Assembly (NCBI RefSeq): GCF_030700245.1
Contig: NZ_JAUYZI010000002.1
Coordinates: 186,001-250,000 of the forward strand
Source of the DNA: Methylobacterium amylolyticum
GTDB lineage: Bacteria > Pseudomonadota > Alphaproteobacteria > Rhizobiales > Beijerinckiaceae
DNA: 64,000 nt
Reading direction: 5' to 3'
Within the stretch, counting starts at the first letter, position 1. Every line of letters begins with the position of its first letter. Made by a program: the position numbers and the translations under genes. A model generated the notes under the pieces. It was given only the letters and a program-made list of their open reading frames with translations. It was not told where the DNA came from and made no database searches. Shown piece by piece: positions 62,432-64,000 of this stretch.

Positions 62432-64000
62432 TCAGTGGGCCGCGGGCGGCTCGCCGCCGAGCTTGACGCTCTTCAGGCTCAGCGCCAGCGGGACCGCGCA
62501 GGCGGTCAGCAGCGCGAGCACCCAGAACACGTCGATATAGGCCCAGTAGGCGACCTGGGTCTGGAGCACGCTGCCGATCCAGGCGACCGCCTGGTTCTGC
62601 GCCTCGACGCCGGCGTAGCCGTGCTCCGAGAAGTAGCGCGTCGCCTGCTGCAGGGTCTCCTGGTAGGCGGGCTCGGCCGGGTTGAGGCTCTCGACCAGCC
62701 GGCTCTGGTGGAACTGGCTGCGGTAGGCCAGCATGTTCTGGGCGAGCGACACGCCCATCGAGCCGCCGACGTTGCGGGCCACGTTGATCAGGGCCGAGGC
62801 CTGATCCGTCTGGTCCTTGCGGATGCCGACGTAGGACGCCGCGGTGATCGACAGGAAGATCAGCGGCAGCCCGGCGCCCATGTAGATCCGCGACCACGCG
62901 AAGAACGAGAAGGTGGTCGTGCCGTCGAGCCGGGTCAGGTTGTAGAGCCCCAGCGCGACGATCGTCGCGCCGGCCGCGATCATCCATTTCGGCTGGATGT
63001 AGGCCGAGAGCCGGCCGGCCGTGAACATCATCAGGACCGTGACGACCCCGCCCGGCCCGAGCACGAGGCCCGACAGGGTGGCGGTGTAGCCGTAATATTC
63101 CTGCGTGATCTGCGGGATGAACTGCGTGGTCGAGATCAGGATCGCGCCGGTGAACAGCATCACCAGGAAGCACGAGCCGAACTGGCGCTGGCCGAGCAAG
63201 CGGATGTCGAGGATCGCGTCCTTCTTGGTGAGCAGCCACGGGATCATCGCGCAGAAGGCGAGCGCGCAGACCAGCCCTGAGACGTTCATCAGGGTCGAGG
63301 TGCCGAACCAGTCCTTGCGCTGCCCCTCGTCGAGGACGATTTCCAACGCCCCGAGGAAGGTCGCCACCAGCGCGAAGCCGACCACGTCGAACCGCGCGCC
63401 CTTGCGCCGCAGCGCCCGGCGCTCCGCCTTGGCCGCCGCGCTGTCCTCGATCAGCCAGTACATCAGCCCGAGCGAGATCACGCCGATCGGACCGTTGATC
63501 AGGAAGCACCAGTGCCAGGAGGCGTTGTCGGCGAGCCAGCCGCCGAGCACCGGCCCGATCGCCGGCGCGAAGACCACCGCGACGCCGTAGAGGGCGAAGG
63601 CTTGGCCCCGCTTCTCCGGAGGGAAGGAATCGGCGAGGATCGACTGGGCGAGCGGCGCCATGCCGCCGCCGCCGAGTCCCTGGACGATGCGGAAGAACAG
63701 CAGCGATTCGAGGCTCCAGGCGAAGCCGCAGGCGATCGAGGCGGCGGTGAACACCGCCACCGACGCCATGAAGAACGCCTTGCGGCCGTAGCGCTTGGCC
63801 AGGAAGCTCGACGCGGTGAGCGTGATCGCGTTGGCGACGAGGTAGGTGGTGGACACCCAGGCCGACTCGTCGGGCCCGACCGCGAGGCCGCCCGCGATGT
63901 AGCGCAGCGCCACGTTGGCGATGGTGGTGTCGAGCACCTCCATGAACGTGGCGAGCGCCACCACGAGCGCGACCAGCCAGGGGTTGTGGCCCCCGGGTGC
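62432..64000 (-). CDS. emrB: DHA2-family drug efflux MFS permease (5' end outside window)
   Basis: The frame is open to the window edge at 64000, so the start is missing. The visible part (522 codons) has the DHA2/EmrB signature NPWLVALVVALATFMEVLDTTIANVAL and the later conserved MFS loop, and about fourteen helices. Typical EmrB proteins work with an EmrA adaptor gene upstream, which is outside the window. It pumps lipophilic drugs with protons. It is convergent with the transglycosylase gene. Confidence 0.9.
   Translation of the reverse strand, partial: APGGHNPWLVALVVALATFMEVLDTTIANVALRYIAGGLAVGPDESAWVSTTYLVANAITLTASSFLAKRYGRKAFFMASVAVFTAASIACGFAWSLESLLFFRIVQGLGGGGMAPLAQSILADSFPPEKRGQAFALYGVAVVFAPAIGPVLGGWLADNASWHWCFLINGPIGVISLGLMYWLIEDSAAAKAERRALRRKGARFDVVGFALVATFLGALEIVLDEGQRKDWFGTSTLMNVSGLVCALAFCAMIPWLLTKKDAILDIRLLGQRQFGSCFLVMLFTGAILISTTQFIPQITQEYYGYTATLSGLVLGPGGVVTVLMMFTAGRLSAYIQPKWMIAAGATIVALGLYNLTRLDGTTTFSFFAWSRIYMGAGLPLIFLSITAASYVGIRKDQTDQASALINVARNVGGSMGVSLAQNMLAYRSQFHQSRLVESLNPAEPAYQETLQQATRYFSEHGYAGVEAQNQAVAWIGSVLQTQVAYWAYIDVFWVLALLTACAVPLALSLKSVKLGGEPPAAH

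Overview
The window is about 72% G+C and looks like the chromosome of an alphaproteobacterium, most likely Methylobacterium or another Methylobacteriaceae. The evidence is the SciP (DUF1153)/CtrA-type flagellar arrangement, a FlbD-type sigma54 activator, EipA (DUF1134), and interspersed palindromic elements of the kind common in Rhizobiales. No rRNA, tRNA, CRISPR array or complete insertion sequence was recognised. The assignment comes from protein recognition by eye, not from a database search.

Layout. (1) 1-7696: flagellar block fliK(partial)-flgD-sciP-fliF-fliG-fliH-fliN-flbD, with a CtrA-like box and GANTC sites before fliF. (2) 7697-8140: non-coding stretch with a palindromic repeat. (3) 8141-14658: ureide and glyoxylate module (small protein, allA, ureidoglycine aminohydrolase, dctA-type symporter, divergent lysR, malate synthase G). 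(4) 14711-22365: mixed housekeeping and envelope genes (EipA, YHS protein, putative Tat-exported deaminase, DUF2165, YbjQ, serine hydrolase, RecD2-like helicase). (5) 22379-31272: catabolic genes (M20 amidohydrolase, DUF3100 membrane protein, aldehyde dehydrogenase, hydroxyisobutyrate-dehydrogenase-type enzyme, LysR, cyclic amidohydrolase, Fe-ADH). (6) 31297-42852: DedA, AraC regulator, C45 hydrolase, small secreted proteins, a candidate small RNA with an anti-Shine-Dalgarno motif, a DCC protein, a 38-residue membrane peptide, a VWA protein, a large hybrid histidine kinase and a second M20 enzyme. (7) 42932-50941: a DNA methyltransferase fused to a nuclease-type domain, a copA-cueR copper operon, a PhoR-like kinase, a UPF0104 membrane protein and a HigBA toxin-antitoxin pair. 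(8) 50954-60808: nine co-directional, partly overlapping genes for inositol-1-phosphate synthase, HD protein, methyltransferase, Gfo/Idh/MocA oxidoreductase, YcaO, TIM-barrel isomerase, glycosyltransferase, PIG-L deacetylase and a uracil-DNA-glycosylase-like protein. (9) 61132-64000: lytic transglycosylase and a truncated DHA2-family efflux permease.

How the genes work together. The flagellar block encodes basal-body, switch and export parts plus two regulators (SciP, FlbD) that would tie flagellar timing to the cell cycle. Ureidoglycine aminohydrolase and AllA would release glyoxylate from purine ureides, and malate synthase nearby could condense it to malate. The copper operon carries a clear CueR-type promoter. 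The most interesting locus is the inositol-phosphate/YcaO cluster. It combines the enzyme types used to make pseudodisaccharides (inositol phosphate synthase, GT4, PIG-L deacetylase) with a YcaO enzyme, a methyltransferase and an oxidoreductase. This suggests an uncharacterised inositol-containing metabolite. The product is not known from the sequence, and the pathway is inference.
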